A stretch of DNA of 64,000 nt from Prorocentrum cordatum (Eukaryota; Sar; Dinophyceae; Prorocentrales; Prorocentraceae). Location: positions 124,001 to 188,000 of the forward strand of contig CAUYUJ010007458.1 of assembly GCA_963575745.1 (NCBI GenBank), given 5' to 3'. The position numbers and the translations under genes are program-made. The notes under the pieces are model-generated. The model did no database searches and was not told the DNA's origin. It worked only from the letters and a program-made list of their open reading frames with translations. Numbering within the stretch: position 1 is the stretch's first letter; the number at the start of each line of letters is the position of its first letter. Shown piece after piece: positions 40,487 through 51,323 of the stretch.

Positions 40487-40562
40487 CTGCGCTGGCGTCA
40501 GCGGGACGGTCCACAGGAGCTCAACCTTCGGAGGCAGGACGGCCTCCAAGAGCTCCGGGCCC
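40487..40562 (-). CDS. SNF2-gene exon with LPPK.E...LTP.Q block
   Basis: A 76-nt exon on the minus strand. The acceptor is TGCAAG|GG after a pyrimidine run, and the donor is GCGCAG|GCC (GC type). After one base it reads ELLEAVLPPKVELLW and then TVPLTPAQ. In SNF2-family translocases (Rad54, ISWI, CHD) this segment follows the LRR.K helix of lobe 1: L(P)PK.E....v.Lt..Q. The match is precise in spacing and in Pro, Lys, Glu and Gln positions. It lies downstream of the 58.3 and 55.8 kb exons on the same strand, as the protein order requires. It needs two bases from an upstream exon that is not identified. A GC-rich 42.1-42.3 kb stretch (minus, EALRLRGACRAAAAHA) is a possible but unproven upstream piece. 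Confidence 0.6.
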
Positions 40563-40639
40563 CTTGCAGGGGAGGAGGGAGACGAGGACGAAAAGAAACT
40601 GATATGACTGCAACGCTAGAGCCGTGACGGCGACCGCAC

Positions 40640-41275
40640 TTGCGGTGAGGCGAATGTTGCCCACTCAGTCTCAGAGCATGTGAGCACAGCACGGGCGAAC
40701 TGGGCGAGTGTGATTTACGGCGTGCTTCGAATGCCCGATTACCCATCGCAGCCCCGCACCCTCGTGTGCCGTGGAGGAGCGAGCGCCGAATCAAAGATGC
40801 GGGAGACATGCTGACCACCTTGCCGCCAGGATGGGTCCAGGCTGCCAGGGGTACGGCCAGGCCCCGGCCAGCCCGCGCTCTCAGCATGGCTTGGCCTGGG
40901 AAGGTCTTGGCCCCGCTGCTCGACCGACCCCGCCCCCCCCCTCGAGGGGACAGACCGCTGGCGGCTCCGAGGGACCCTGGCCCGCTGGGGATGGGGGGGT
41001 ACAGTCATCGTGCTACGAGAATAAAGAACGCATAGAAAGGGACGACGAGGCTTGTCTGGCCAAGGCGGGCGTAGGCAACAAAACAGGTTCCATGTCAGAG
41101 AACTAAGGAACGGCCCGAAAATCCGAATCCCTCTTGAGCTTAAAGCGGTCCTTGTCTCGGCGTCTTGACTGTAGGCCTGACAATGCTGAAATGCTGACCG
41201 AGGCCCGCTCAGAACCTGCCAAGAGCCCGAACGCCGCACCTGCGCGGCCGTAGTCCTCTCCAAAGGGGTTGCGAA
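40640..41275. other. No gene recognised
   Basis: Complex GC-rich sequence open on both strands in parts; nothing identifiable. Confidence 0.35.
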
Positions 41276-41280
41276 AGGTG

Positions 41281-41474
41281 CCCCTGGCCCAAGGTGCCCC
41301 CAGGATTCCCATGGAGGCCCCCACGGCCTCCAGAGCACCCCTCACGATGCCCAAAGGCTCCAGGGCTTCCAGAGCACCCCTCACGAGCCCCTGGAGCCTT
41401 CTGGGCCTCGTGTGGGGTGCTCTGGAGGCCGTGGGGGCCTCCATGGGAATCCTGGGGGCACCTTGGGCCAGGGG
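41281..41474. repeat. Near-perfect 194-bp palindrome
   Basis: The arms 41281-41347 and 41408-41474 are reverse complements over 67 bases with one mismatch that I can see. Inside, AAGGCTCCAGGG (41354) pairs with CCCTGGAGCCTT (41389-41400), nested in the loop. The loop also holds a second copy of CCAGAGCACCCCTCACGA. Related single arms are at 5127-5205 and, more diverged, near 41867-41905. Confidence 0.9.
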
Positions 41475-41477
41475 CAG

Positions 41478-41700
41478 GTCTGTCGGGGGCGGCCAAGAAG
41501 GGGCCGTCCAAGAGGGGGGGCGCAAATCATGGTCGGCGGTACGTGCGCGGCCCAGGGGAGAGGGGGGGGGCGGGGACGTATTGAAATAAGAAGAGGCGCT
41601 ATGAAATATGGGGAGACATCGCATTGAAATAAGAAGAGGCGCCATGAAATCTGGGGAGATATCATGCCCCCCGCCATGATATCCCCCCCGCCTAGTGTCC
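41478..41700 (+). repeat. Dispersed repeat B, copy 2 (with internal duplication)
   Basis: Matches 12706-12880. The block TTGAAATAAGAAGAGGCGC, then ATGAAAT and GGGGAGA, is present twice here, about 43 bases apart, and once at 12.8 kb. Confidence 0.8.
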
Positions 41701-41704
41701 ATCC

Positions 41705-41852
41705 CCAAACCAACAGCGGCCGCTGTTGGGCAGGCGGCCTTCTGTCTAAAAGGGACACAGGCCGCGGCGACACCGACAACGAGTCCTGTCCCAAAAAAAG
41801 GAACTGCTGCCGGTCTTTGTACACCTTCTTTCCGTACCCGCTTCGATCGTCC
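41705..41852 (+). repeat. Dispersed repeat Y, copy 2
   Basis: Counterpart of 5520-5666, starting AACCAACAGCGGCCGCTGTT and ending TTTCCGTACCCGCTTCGATC. It directly abuts repeat B here but not at 5.5 kb or 12.8 kb. Confidence 0.75.
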
Positions 41853-41931
41853 CGATCCTTGGGAATCCTGGGGGGGGGCACCACCTTGGCCCAGAGGCAC
41901 TTCTGGCAACACCCGATCTCAGTCAGGCCTT

Positions 41932-42075
41932 GCAGCATCCTGCAAAATCCTGCAAGATCCTGCACCCAAGCCCGGGCCAATGCAAACAATCCTGCAAGAT
42001 CCTGCAGGATCCTGCACCCAAGCCCTGGTCAATCCGACACTGGACCTGCAGGATCCTGCAAGATCCAACGTTCTG
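41932..42075. repeat. Tandem TGCAGGATCCTGCA-type repeat
   Basis: Palindromic words ATCCTGCAAGATCCTGCA and CCTGCAGGATCCTGCA alternate with CCCAAGCCCGGGCCAAT and CCCAAGCCCTGGTCAAT at a spacing of about 60 bases. Confidence 0.75.
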
Positions 42076-42282
42076 GCACCCCCGTTTGCAATGACCCCCG
42101 TGTCTTGAGCCCCGACCCGAAGTCTCATCAGGGGCGCCGGGCATGGGCCGCCGCCGCCCGGCAGGCTCCCCGGAGGCGGAGGGCCTCGGGTGGCCGAGGC
42201 AGCCCTGGCTGGGGCTTTCCAGACGGGCCGGGAGACGCCCAGAGACGTCGCTGCTGGATCCCCGGCCCACCAATCCTCGAGT

Positions 42283-42328
42283 CTCCTCCTCCTCCTCCTC
42301 CTCCTCCTCCTCCTCCTCCTCCATCAGG
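42283..42328. repeat. (TCC)n microsatellite
   Basis: About 14 TCC triplets. Confidence 0.95.
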
Positions 42329-42384
42329 AAGCGCAGACATGGATTCAGGCAATGTGGATCGGTGGCGGGTCCCGTCTCCACGCG

Positions 42385-42500
42385 GAATCGACGCGCTCCG
42401 TCGCCAGATGAGGCGGCATTGGCTTCACTTTGTTGGGGGAGATCTTCCCCGATCCATGGATCTGGCGCCCGCGCGATCGATCCACGCATACCTGATCCCT
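42385..42500 (+). repeat. Dispersed repeat X, copy 2
   Basis: Plus-strand counterpart of 5230-5345 (GAGGCGGCATTGG, CCCCGATCCATGGATC, GGCGCCCGCGCG). Confidence 0.55.
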
Positions 42501-43093
42501 CTCGACGTGTGCCCGATCCTCCCCGCCCGCCTCGTCGATGCCCGACCGCCCCAGCCCCGACGCGCCTGCGCAGCACAACGCCAGACGTCCTGCGCGGTGC
42601 GAATGGACGGGGGGCAACTATTCCCGCTCCTAGCCATGTGCCCCTCGCGCCGTCCCTTTACCACACGCTGGAGGGAGGGGGGGGGGAAGCGGAAGAGCAG
42701 GGAGGGGAGCATAGAGAAGGGGGAGGAGGAGGAGAAGGGGGAGTAGGAGGAGAAGGACCGATGTCTTGAAATGTTCGGACCTTGTTGGGCCTCGGGAGGT
42801 CTCTTCAGTAGGAACCTCCGGACACCTTCGGACAACTACCCCCCTTCGCCTCTCCGTCCTCGTGGCCCCTTGCATCCCGAGGCCATTTTGCTTAAGATCG
42901 ACCGCATCGGGGGACGTTCAGCGAGCCCCGAGAAGCCCCACAGACAGTCAAACGCTGCTCCAAAGGAACCCACTTCTGGGCCCGAGATTATCCTGTCCGT
43001 GAACCCTCCAAGACTGCCCAAGAGGGCTCCAAGACCGCCGGGGCTAGGTCGAGTTTCCGACACATTCGAGTTCAGACCGCGCGCTGAACTGGA

Positions 43094-43655
43094 GTGGGTA
43101 CTAAATCAACCTCCTTCGCGCTGCACTGCTGCGGTGGCACGGTGGCGGAGTTTGCCGCAGGCAGGTGGGTATCCTTCGGAACGGAGCAGGAGACTGGATG
43201 GACGAAGAGGAGCTCTCTTCAGCGCTTCGACCACAACAAAGCTCGAAACGTCCTTATCAAGAATCGACGGCTGGATGTGAAAAGTGTCCGGTATTCAGGG
43301 GCCCGATTCCGACCCCCGGACAATCAGAAACGGCTCGCGGTGAAGACTTGCCCTCGGTGCGGGGCCGAGTGCTCTGGGGACCGCCTATGGAACCAAGCAC
43401 GGCGTCGTAAGTCTAGGTGTGCTTGCCTGATGGACCCCGCGCCACTGTGTCGCCTGATCAACTTCGCGGCCGCGTGGTGCGCCAGCGCGATGATGCGCTC
43501 ACCCCTGCGTGCGATCCAGCGGCTTAAGCAGCGCGGATGTACCTTCTTGCACCTCGAATAACGGACCAACTTACCCGTAGACGAAGGCGCTCGATGGGGC
43601 AGCCTCTGCCGGGAGCGGCACGTCTGGCACTGCGTGCGAGCCTCTCGCTGATCAA
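43094..43655. other. Coding-like region, both strands open
   Basis: Plus strand (to 43561) reads RNVLIKNRRLDVKSVRYSGA and KTCPRCGAECSGDRLWNQAR. Minus strand (43650-43330) reads TQCQTCRSRQRLPHR and LVRYSRCKKVHPRCLSRWI, a Cys/His spacing loosely like a zinc-binding fold. Both are protein-like, neither is identifiable, and only one can be real. Confidence 0.3.
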
Positions 43656-43674
43656 CTGCCATCGCTGCCGTCTG

Positions 43675-43815
43675 CAGTCCCCCAGCCTCCCCCCTCCGCT
43701 TCCAACACTCCTCCCCATCCCCACGTCCTCGTTGCTCCGGCCCGCCCCTCCCCCTCCTCCCCCTCCCCTCCCCCTCCCTCCCCCCCTCCCCTCCCCTCCC
43801 CCTCCCTCTCGACAG
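43675..43815. repeat. CCCCTCC-rich tract
   Basis: Pyrimidine-rich CCTCCCC repeats over about 120 bases. Confidence 0.8.
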
Positions 43816-44600
43816 GAGGCGCGCACGTCCTGCGCCACAGCTCGGCGGCGCGCTGCGCCCCAGCCTGGACCTGGGAGCGGGGCACACTCTGGCGGTGCCC
43901 ACGCCTCGCCGCTACCTCGCTGCCGTCACTGCTTTCGCCACCGCGTCGACGACGGTGGGCCGGAGATGGTGCAGTCGGAGCAGGGGGCAGCGGGACATCC
44001 TGCAAACACGTGAGGCCCTCCGCCAGGACAGAAGAGACATCCTTCACGGTACCCTTCCCCAGGATGCACAAGAACATGCAACACATACGAAAAACATCAA
44101 GGTACCTTCCCCAAACCGACCTCGATACCTCGATCCGGCCGTAGTTTTTGCAGGGCTCGTATGTTCCTGGTGGCAAGCTTGAGAAGTAGATGTCGAACGT
44201 GTGATCGGCGCACGGGGGGAGGGGGGCAGAGCCTTGGGCGGAAGGGTACCAAGGGGATGATCCTCGCTTGAACATCGTTTAACCGATCCGTATCCGCGCC
44301 CTTCGGGTTTGTCCGCGGGGCGCGGTCTATACCCACCGGGGGGGTGGGCTGGTGGGTCTGCGATGCCATGGCCCAGTGGGGATGGGGATTGATTGGACGA
44401 GGCTGATTGCTTCTGCCGTAGGGGGACACTGCAGGCTGGTCTCCAGGAGAGCCCGACAGGCAGAAAGGAAGACAGGCGGCTGGGAACTGGAGAGGCCGCG
44501 GAAGCAGCCGAGCACAGGGTCTCGGCACGTTCGGCCCCCCCCCTTTCGTAGCCAGCGTCGAGCTGGGCCTGGCAAGGAGGAAGGGGGAGGCGCCGAGTGG
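43816..44600. other. No certain gene; possible short minus exon near 43915-44000
   Basis: On the minus strand TTTGCAG|G is followed by a frame with CPLLRLHHLRPTVVDAVAKA and an AG|GT donor, giving about 85 bases of exon-like sequence. No family is recognised. The rest shows nothing. Confidence 0.25.
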
Positions 44601-44604
44601 AGAG

Positions 44605-44776
44605 GAAAGAGAGAGGGAGGGAGAGAGAGAGAGACAGAGGGAGGGAGAGAGAGAGAGAGAGAGAGAGGAGTGAAGAGAGAAAGCGGGGGGGAGGAGGAGT
44701 GAGGAGCTGGGAGGGGGCGGTGGAGGGAGGGGATGGATGGGTGAGGGAGGATGAAGAGAGAGAGAGAGAGAGAGAT

Positions 44777-44807
<31 letters not shown>

Positions 44808-44815
44808 CACACACA
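44605..44815. repeat. (GA)n tracts
   Basis: Two GAGA-rich runs (44605-44690, 44752-44812) separated by G-rich sequence. Confidence 0.9.
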
Positions 44816-44920
44816 TAAATCATCGAATTGCGTCACCCATTCTGCCGGCCCATATTGCAGCACCGTTGATATGGTCGTGTGGCCATGGCGGGCGAGAAGG
44901 AAGATGGGGTGCTCGATGGG

Positions 44921-44998
44921 GGGAGGAGGAGGAGGAGGAGGAGGAGGAGGAGGAGGAGGAGGAGGAGGAGGAGGAGGAGGAGGAGGAGGAGGAGGAGG
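44921..44998. repeat. (GGA)n microsatellite, about 25 units
   Basis: A perfect GGA run. Confidence 0.97.
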
Positions 44999-45059
44999 GA
45001 GAGGCCTTTCGACGGCTTCTTAGGGAACAGTGGGGACCAAACGGGTTTGCGGACAAGAC

Positions 45060-45640
45060 GCCTCTGTGGAAGGCTTCTTGGGGTCTCTTGAGAAGCCTCT
45101 CGGGGGCTTCCTGCCGACATGTGTGGGACCTCCTGGGGCCTCTTGGAGGCCCCATGGGCCATCCTTTTGGGTTCCAGGGGTCACTTGAAGGCTTCTTGGA
45201 ATCTCGGGGGCCAAATTTCGGGGAAGGCTCGACATGCCTGTTCGGACTCCCCCTCTTGCGGCCTTCTCGGGAGCCTCTGAAACCATCTGGGAAGGAATCT
45301 TGGGCCGTTTGGGGGCCGTCCTGGGCCGCCTTGGGGCTGTCTTGGGAGCCTCTTGGGCTGACTTGGGGCGATCTTGGAGACCTCTTGGGCCGTCCTCGGC
45401 GGTCGGAACCTAGGAAAGGCGGTAACGCCGAAATCTTTCAGAAACCACAGCAAGATCCATGACTCACGTCTCTTCAGGCCACCTTGGGGTCCTCTGGGAG
45501 CCCTCCTGGGAAATCCTTGGGCGCCTCCTGGGCCGTGTTGAGACCAACCTGGGCCAACTTAGAACGCTCTTGGCTGGAGGCCTTGGGGCCTGCCACTCAC
45601 CTGGCGCCTCCTTGGGGCGCGCCTGGGGCGCTCAAGAGGC
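45060..45640. repeat. GGGCCTCTTGG minisatellite
   Basis: Degenerate CCTCTTGGGG/CCGTCTTGGG units. Includes an A/T-richer segment (45417-45465) with CCGAAATCTTTCAGAAACCA, like the AT-rich cores at 59.5 and 60.1 kb. Confidence 0.75.
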
Positions 45641-45983
45641 CCCCTAAGGCCGCGCCCAGGCGTGCTGGCATACGTGGCCCGACCCTGCAGGGAGCCTGCC
45701 GAGGCCTTGCCGGGGTACTCTGCGTCTGGGGACCCCCCGGGGTCGCCACGCGCGCGCGCGCGAGCTAGAACTACTCTGAAACTTTGACTGGAGATTTCAG
45801 CACGCCTCTGAGCCGTTCTGGCTCAGGCATTCGCCTGTGCTTGCAGCAGTTTAGATTCAGAACGGCACACAGCTGTTGCGGGCCTTTGCGGCTAACTGTT
45901 CCGCAGTTCGCGGGAGCTCAACCCGCAGTCTTTCATTTCTGCTCCTGTTGGAGCCTCAAGTTGACCACGACTCAGTCAGAGCA

Positions 45984-47287
45984 ATGGCGGGTGGAGGAAC
46001 TGGCGGACATGGGCGTGCATCGTGGGCTCCGTGGCATCGCTCTTGGGCATTGCCGCCTTCTGGAGGGAGGGCCCACTACGGCGCTGCTGCCCGCCCGCCC
46101 CCGAAGCGTGACCAACAAGTGTGGCCTCCCTTGGTCCCTGGCCCGCAGGGGAATTCTCCTGGTGGTGCTGGCCCTCCTAGTCTCCGTACGGCTTCCAAGA
46201 GATGGACCTGCAGCACATGCGGATGCAAAAAGAATGAGGCCAGGTTCTTCTTCTGTAAACATTGTGGTCAGTTCAAAAGTGACTCCATCCTGCATGGTTC
46301 GGCCTGGTCGTCAGGCAAGTCGCTTGCCATGTTCGGTGACGCCCCCAGCTCCGCAGGAAAGATCGGCGACAAGGGCATTGCTGGCTCAGGCAAAGGTGTG
46401 GTTGGTGCCCCCTCGTCTGCTGGGCTTCCCAGCTCACCGCTGATGAGTACCTGCAGCTGGCGGCCCTTCACGACAAGCTGGGAGACACTCGGAGTGCAGC
46501 GGCGCACCGCACCGCTGCTGCGGCGCTGTCGGCGCCCGCCCCAGCGACAGTCTCGGTGCAGGCGCTGCTCAACAAGGCTCATCAGAAGGCTCGTGCGATC
46601 GAGAAGAAGCTCGAGAGCGCAGTCAGCAAGTTCGAGATGCTGGAGGCTCCGCTCGCGGCACAGAAGGACCAGGTGCTTGTGCTGCGCAGTGACCTGGAGC
46701 AGGCCGAAGGAGAACATGGCGAGCTCGTTCGGCGCCTTCATGACGAGCTGCCGTGCACAGGCCCACAGTCGGACACGGCCTCTGGCACGAAGCTCTGCCT
46801 GGAGGACTTGCTGGACGAGAAGCGTTTCTCGCACATGTTCGATCTTGCTGTGGGAGACTGTTTCACGATTACCGACGATGAGCAGCTCTCACCTGACGGG
46901 GCCAAGCAGTTGGCCGATCGTGTGGACCTCTTCAAGTCAGGCATCACGGACATGGCGCGCTCCCTGTTTGCTGAAGCCAAAGCGAAAGTGGATACATTGC
47001 GTGAGGAACACAAGCAGCTGTCTCAGCGCATCGCCAAAAAGCGGAAGACGGAAGGTGGCGCGGCGGTCGACGGCGTTGGAGTTCCAGCTGAACAGCCACA
47101 CCCTGCAGCGGGCACTGGCAAGGATGAGGCTTCAGCGACTGGCACCAGCAGCGGAGACCGCCCAGAGACAGGACCTGCTCCAGCTCGCGCTGCCTCTGAG
47201 CAGGCGGCATCGGCGTCGGCTCCCCCTCCAGCTCCGTCAAGTACCAGGGCGCGCGCTGACAGGATCGCTGGCACTGCCTCTGCTTGA
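45984..47287 (+). pseudogene. LINE B ORF1: zinc-finger/coiled-coil protein, frameshifted
   Basis: The preferred start is the ATG at 45984 (MAGGGTGGHGRASW). The frame is open upstream to 45876, but that reads as leader. The first frame carries KRWTCSTCGCKKNEARFFFC followed by KHCG, a RanBP2-like C-x2-C-x11-C-x2-C finger, to about 46440. A -1 shift between about 46440 and 46550 leads to a helical region: QALLNKAHQKARAIEKKLES, KFEMLEAPLAAQKDQVLVLR, then EEHKQLSQRIAKKRK, ending in an Ala/Pro/Ser-rich tail and TGA at 47285-47287. It probably binds element RNA, inferred from position and from similarity in layout to LINE A ORF1. Confidence 0.7.
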
Positions 47288-47289
47288 GC

Positions 47290-48830
47290 CCCTCCTGGAG
47301 CCCGCGCGTCTTGAGGTGTTTCTGGGCCCTGGGATCTCTGGCCTCGGTCTTCGGGGCTCCTGGTCGCTCGAGACGGTCTGGTTGACCGCTAGCTCGGACA
47401 ACGGGAAACTCCAGGGGGGCAAAGCTTTTCCGTTGAAGTTTGGCCGCTCTGCGGCTCAGGTAGCTCTTTGGCGCAAGCGAGGCCTCCCTCTGGTGTTCGC
47501 TTCCTCCTCTGTTGATTCGTGCCCTCAGAAGTTGAAATTTTGTCAGAGTGTCCAACCGTCTACTCGATGGCGTGACCTTCTGGCTCGTGTGGATTCAGCA
47601 GTTTCGGGGGCTGCCGACCACCCGTGCCACCCATTTTTTCGGAAGTGCCAGGCTCCTGTCTCTTTCGCCCGACCCGCGGAGGTGTATCCTGTGCTCTCTC
47701 TGGGCAAGGAAGCGCCTTGTCGCACCGCGCTGGTCAGGCTGCCTTTACCTGCGCCCACCGCGGTCTGTGGTGGGGAGGGCTCTGGCAGCCCTGGGCCTGA
47801 GTCTGGGAGACTGGTTCCTTGCAGCCATGATCTTGGGTCGCCTGGGCCGTCGGTGGACCAGGTGACTCGACATGGTCTGCAGTCGCCACCGTTTGCTCGA
47901 AACGCTCGGTTTGTGGTCTCAGAACGCGAGAGCACTGGTCCAGCTGACCTGTGCTTCCCTGGTGAAGGAGCTCGGTCTCCACAGGCATGCTTTGATGCTG
48001 CGGCCGTCCAGGTCGATTCCGTCTCTTTCAGGGTCCAGACCATCAATTGCAACTCCTGGGGCCGTATGCGCAGTTTGATTGAAGGCGCTGATGCGCATGT
48101 TCTGCTCTGCCAAGAGCACCGTTTGATTCGAGCTGAAGATATCAAGCAGGCTAGCGCCTGGTGTCTCCGCCGTGGCTGGAAATGTGTTTGGTCGCCTGCC
48201 ACGGCCACGGAGGTGGGGGATTCCTCGGGGGGTGTCGCCATCTTCGTGCGCTCCTGGTTGGGGTGCTTGGAGGTGCCTGGCGGGCAGGTCGCCAGTGGGC
48301 GCGCCCTGGTTTGCTCGTTCGAGATCCCTGGATGCCCCCCTTTCCTGGCGGCCCCGGCCTACCTTCACCATTCGGAGGGCCTCTCTGACGGGAACTTGAG
48401 CCTGCTCTCGTCTTTGGGGGCGGTGCTGTCCACGGCTGCGAGACCCTGGATTCTTGGTGCGGATTTCAACATGGACCCTGAAGTGCTCCGAGGCTCCGAC
48501 TTCGTGCAGGAGCTCCGAGGCGCGCTGATTGCGCCTAGCGTTCCGACTCACTATCCTGCTGGGCCCCCTTCCACCTTCGACTATTTCGTGGTGTCAAGAG
48601 GCCTCAGCATGGCCATTGAGCGGATCGACACGAGGTTGGACACGGAGCTCTCGCCTCATCGCCCTGTGGACCTGCTGTTTTTTAAGCAGCTCGGAGTGTT
48701 GAAAGCTCTTTCGTTCCGACGGCCGCCCCCCCTGCCGTGCGAGGCCGTCATCGGACCTGCCCCCTGCCCCCCCGCGTGGTCTGGGGCTCAGCTTCTCACC
48801 GATGCTGCTTTCCACCTCGTCGACGAGGGC
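47290..48830 (+). pseudogene. LINE B endonuclease (APE type) and flanks
   Basis: In the frame of the first ORF1 part. The first 240 codons (to about 48010) lack recognised motifs but look coding (GRSAAQVALWRKRGLPLVFA). The endonuclease shows RVQTINCNSWGRM, LLCQEHRL (catalytic Glu), GGVAIFVRSW, ILGADFNMDPEVL (Asp-x-Asn), STFDYFVVSRGL and SPHRPVDL (Ser-x-His). The active-site residues look intact. The frame runs on to 49079, but the homologous reading leaves it by a -1 shift at about 48830. Confidence 0.75.
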
Positions 48831-50194
48831 AGGCCTCAGGAGGCTGCTTCGCTGCTTGGCCCCTTTACCAGCGTTGGGCGGACCTGGCTGAGAAGGAGCT
48901 TCTTCCGCTTGTTGGCGAGGCTCCCGTCAAATATGGGCCCCGAGGGTTGGGCCCTCAGCTCGCGTGGAGGTCGGTCCTTGCCAAAGACAGCCAGGTGCGT
49001 CACCCGTCTCATCGGTCGATTGTTTGGCTCGGTCAGCAGCTCAAAGCCTACATTCATTCCCTCAGAACGGGCGCTCTGATGTCTGGCACGTTGAAGGCCC
49101 TGTTGTTGCAGCCTCCTCAGTCCATTGATCACGCTAAGGCAGATTATGCACCACTGTTCAGCTTGGTGAAGGAGGCTGTGACGCGCACGGTTGACCCCTA
49201 CTCCTTTGCTGACGTGCGCACTCAGGTGCACGAGGCCGTTCAGGCCGCCGACTCGAAGTTCCTTGCCAAGGCCCGTTCTGATTGGAAGGCCTGGTTGAAT
49301 GTCGGAGTGCAGTCAGGAGCGAAAAGAGTCCATACCCTCCTTAGGGACCCCGCCCCGTGGGCGGCCAGCTCAACCCTTTCGGCTGCTGGCAACGTTGTTC
49401 CTGACCCCCTCTCTTTACTTAAAGCTGAAGGGGACCGATTTGCTTCGTTGTGGGGCCCTGGGATCGGTGCGGTGTCGGCCTTTGAGAGTCTGGAGAGCCT
49501 TCCTCGATTGGGAGCCCGAGAAATCAGGGGCATTTCGAAGTCGTACAAGATGTCGTCAGCTGTCTCGGTGGACGGGTTCCATTGCAGGCACTTCTCGCTC
49601 CTTTCGGATCCTTGTCTGGACTGCCTGGGAGCTCTTTTCAGCCTCATGGAGGCCTTGGGCGTTTTGCCCCCTCAGATCTCGGTGGCTCTCTTGGCGCTGT
49701 TGCCGAAGCCGACTGGGGGCTACAGACCCATAGGGGTGTTCTGCTCCTGGTACAGGGTGTGGGGGCGCTGCAGGCGACCCTTGGCCCTTGCCTGGGGGTT
49801 GGCCCACCCCCGTGAGTACTGGGCTGCTGGCCAGCATCGGGGAGCAGCTGGCGTTGTTTGGCGCCAGGCTGCGACGGCCGAGGCGGGAGTTGCTCAGGGC
49901 GAAGCCAATTGCAGCATGTTCTTCGATCTCTCTAAATTCTACGAGAGCATTAACCTTGAGCGTTTAGAAGCCCGTTGTCGAAGGCTCGGTTTCCCGATGG
50001 TGATTGCCAGGCTTAGCATCTTTGCCTGCATAGTTGGTCGCTTCCTCAGCTTGGGAGGCTGGCTCGAGGGCCCTTATTTCTGTGTCAACGGCATCGCCGC
50101 TGGCTGTTCTATGGCCACCACCCTCATCCGTGTCTATTGTATGGACGGGTACGACAGCATCCCCCTTTCGCCATCTGCCTCTTTGGACGTCTAA
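48830..50194 (+). pseudogene. LINE B reverse transcriptase, fingers and palm
   Basis: A frame with a linker (ADLAEKELLPLVGEAPVKYG), then LLPKPTGGYRPIGVFCSWYR (finger motifs), GEANCSMFFDLSKFYESI (motif A with catalytic Asp) and IAAGCSMATTLIRVYCMDG (motif B), ending at a TAA at 50192-50194. Motif C falls after this stop in a different frame: KVVIDSIVRGAQALD, where an Asp-Asp pair is expected. So one catalytic Asp has become Ser, and the enzyme would be dead even if frames were intact. Confidence 0.75.
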
Positions 50195-51290
50195 ATGTTT
50201 AATCAAGGTTTGTCTTCGACTGGCCCCCCGAAAGTCGTCATCGACTCGATCGTGCGAGGGGCTCAGGCGCTCGACTCTGTCGTTCAGGAAGTTTTCGGAT
50301 ACTCCTTCGCTCTCGAAAAAAAGGGCCATTGTGTCCAGCTCTAAGTGTGTTGGATCTCAGGTTCTTTCTCGCCCCAGCCATCTGTGTCAGCACTGTGCAG
50401 GTTCAGCGGTCAACCTTGGAGTTGACTACTCGGCAGGCCGCGCTGTTAGAGTTGCTGGGCGCTCGGCCAGGATGAAGGCCAGGCTCGCCAAGGCTGGCAG
50501 AGCGGCGCGGCGCCTAGTGCGGCAGGCTAAGGTGGTTACTCGGTCTTCTGCCTTAAAGGTATTTTCAGCAGGGCCCCTGGTGGGGGCCTCGTGCGGCTCT
50601 GAAGTCACGGGCATAAGCGATCACGACCTTAGCTTGCTGCGCCGACGCCCATTTAGTGTTGTGCGCCCTCACAGTCGACTGGGGTCTCTCACGGCGTGCG
50701 CCCTGCTGGGCAATGACCCGACATGGCGTACGGCCACTGCTCCGATTCTCAGATGGAGCAAAGAGATCTGGCTCGGGCAGACTGGTGCTTTCCGCTGGGC
50801 GATTCCCCTGCCCACCTTGAGGATTGCCTGGTCTGCCATGTTTTCCGACCCCAGTTGTAGTTGGAGAAAGGTGGCTGGGCCGATCGCAGCCATGAGGATG
50901 TCTCTGCTGAGATTAGGGTGGAGTATGCCTAACTTCATGACCCTGGTCGACGATTTCGGGAAATCCATCCCCCTTTGGATTTTCCCACCTGCTCTTGTTG
51001 GGTCCCTGGTCCGAGCGGGGTACCTGGAGATGTTGGAAAGAGATGTTGCCGCCAGTCGGGGCATCTCATCGTCTGTGTTATGACGTCGTCAAGGAATCTA
51101 TCGCTCCTCGTAGCAAGCGTTATTCGGCCCTTCAGAAGGCCAGGATTCGAGCCTTCTCCACGGAGCCCATCATGACTCTTGCTCGTGCCAGGTTCCTCGG
51201 GTACGATGTCGATCCGTGTTGTGTTCGTTGCGGGGCCAACGACACCATCTTCCATCGGCTGTGGGAATGCCCTTTTTCCTGAGGCTGTTG
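50195..51290 (+). pseudogene. LINE B RT thumb and C2HC knuckle
   Basis: The frame ending 51083 contains AVNLGVDYSAGRAVRVA, KVVTRSSALKVFSAGPLVGA and ATAPILRWSKEIWLG, the post-palm thumb region. In the next frame, CVRCGANDTIFHRLWEC (C-x2-C-x7-H-x4-C) corresponds exactly to the knuckle of LINE A. Confidence 0.7.
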
Positions 51291-51323
51291 CCGCTCGGCT
51301 TGAGGCTACTGACAGTGATGTGA

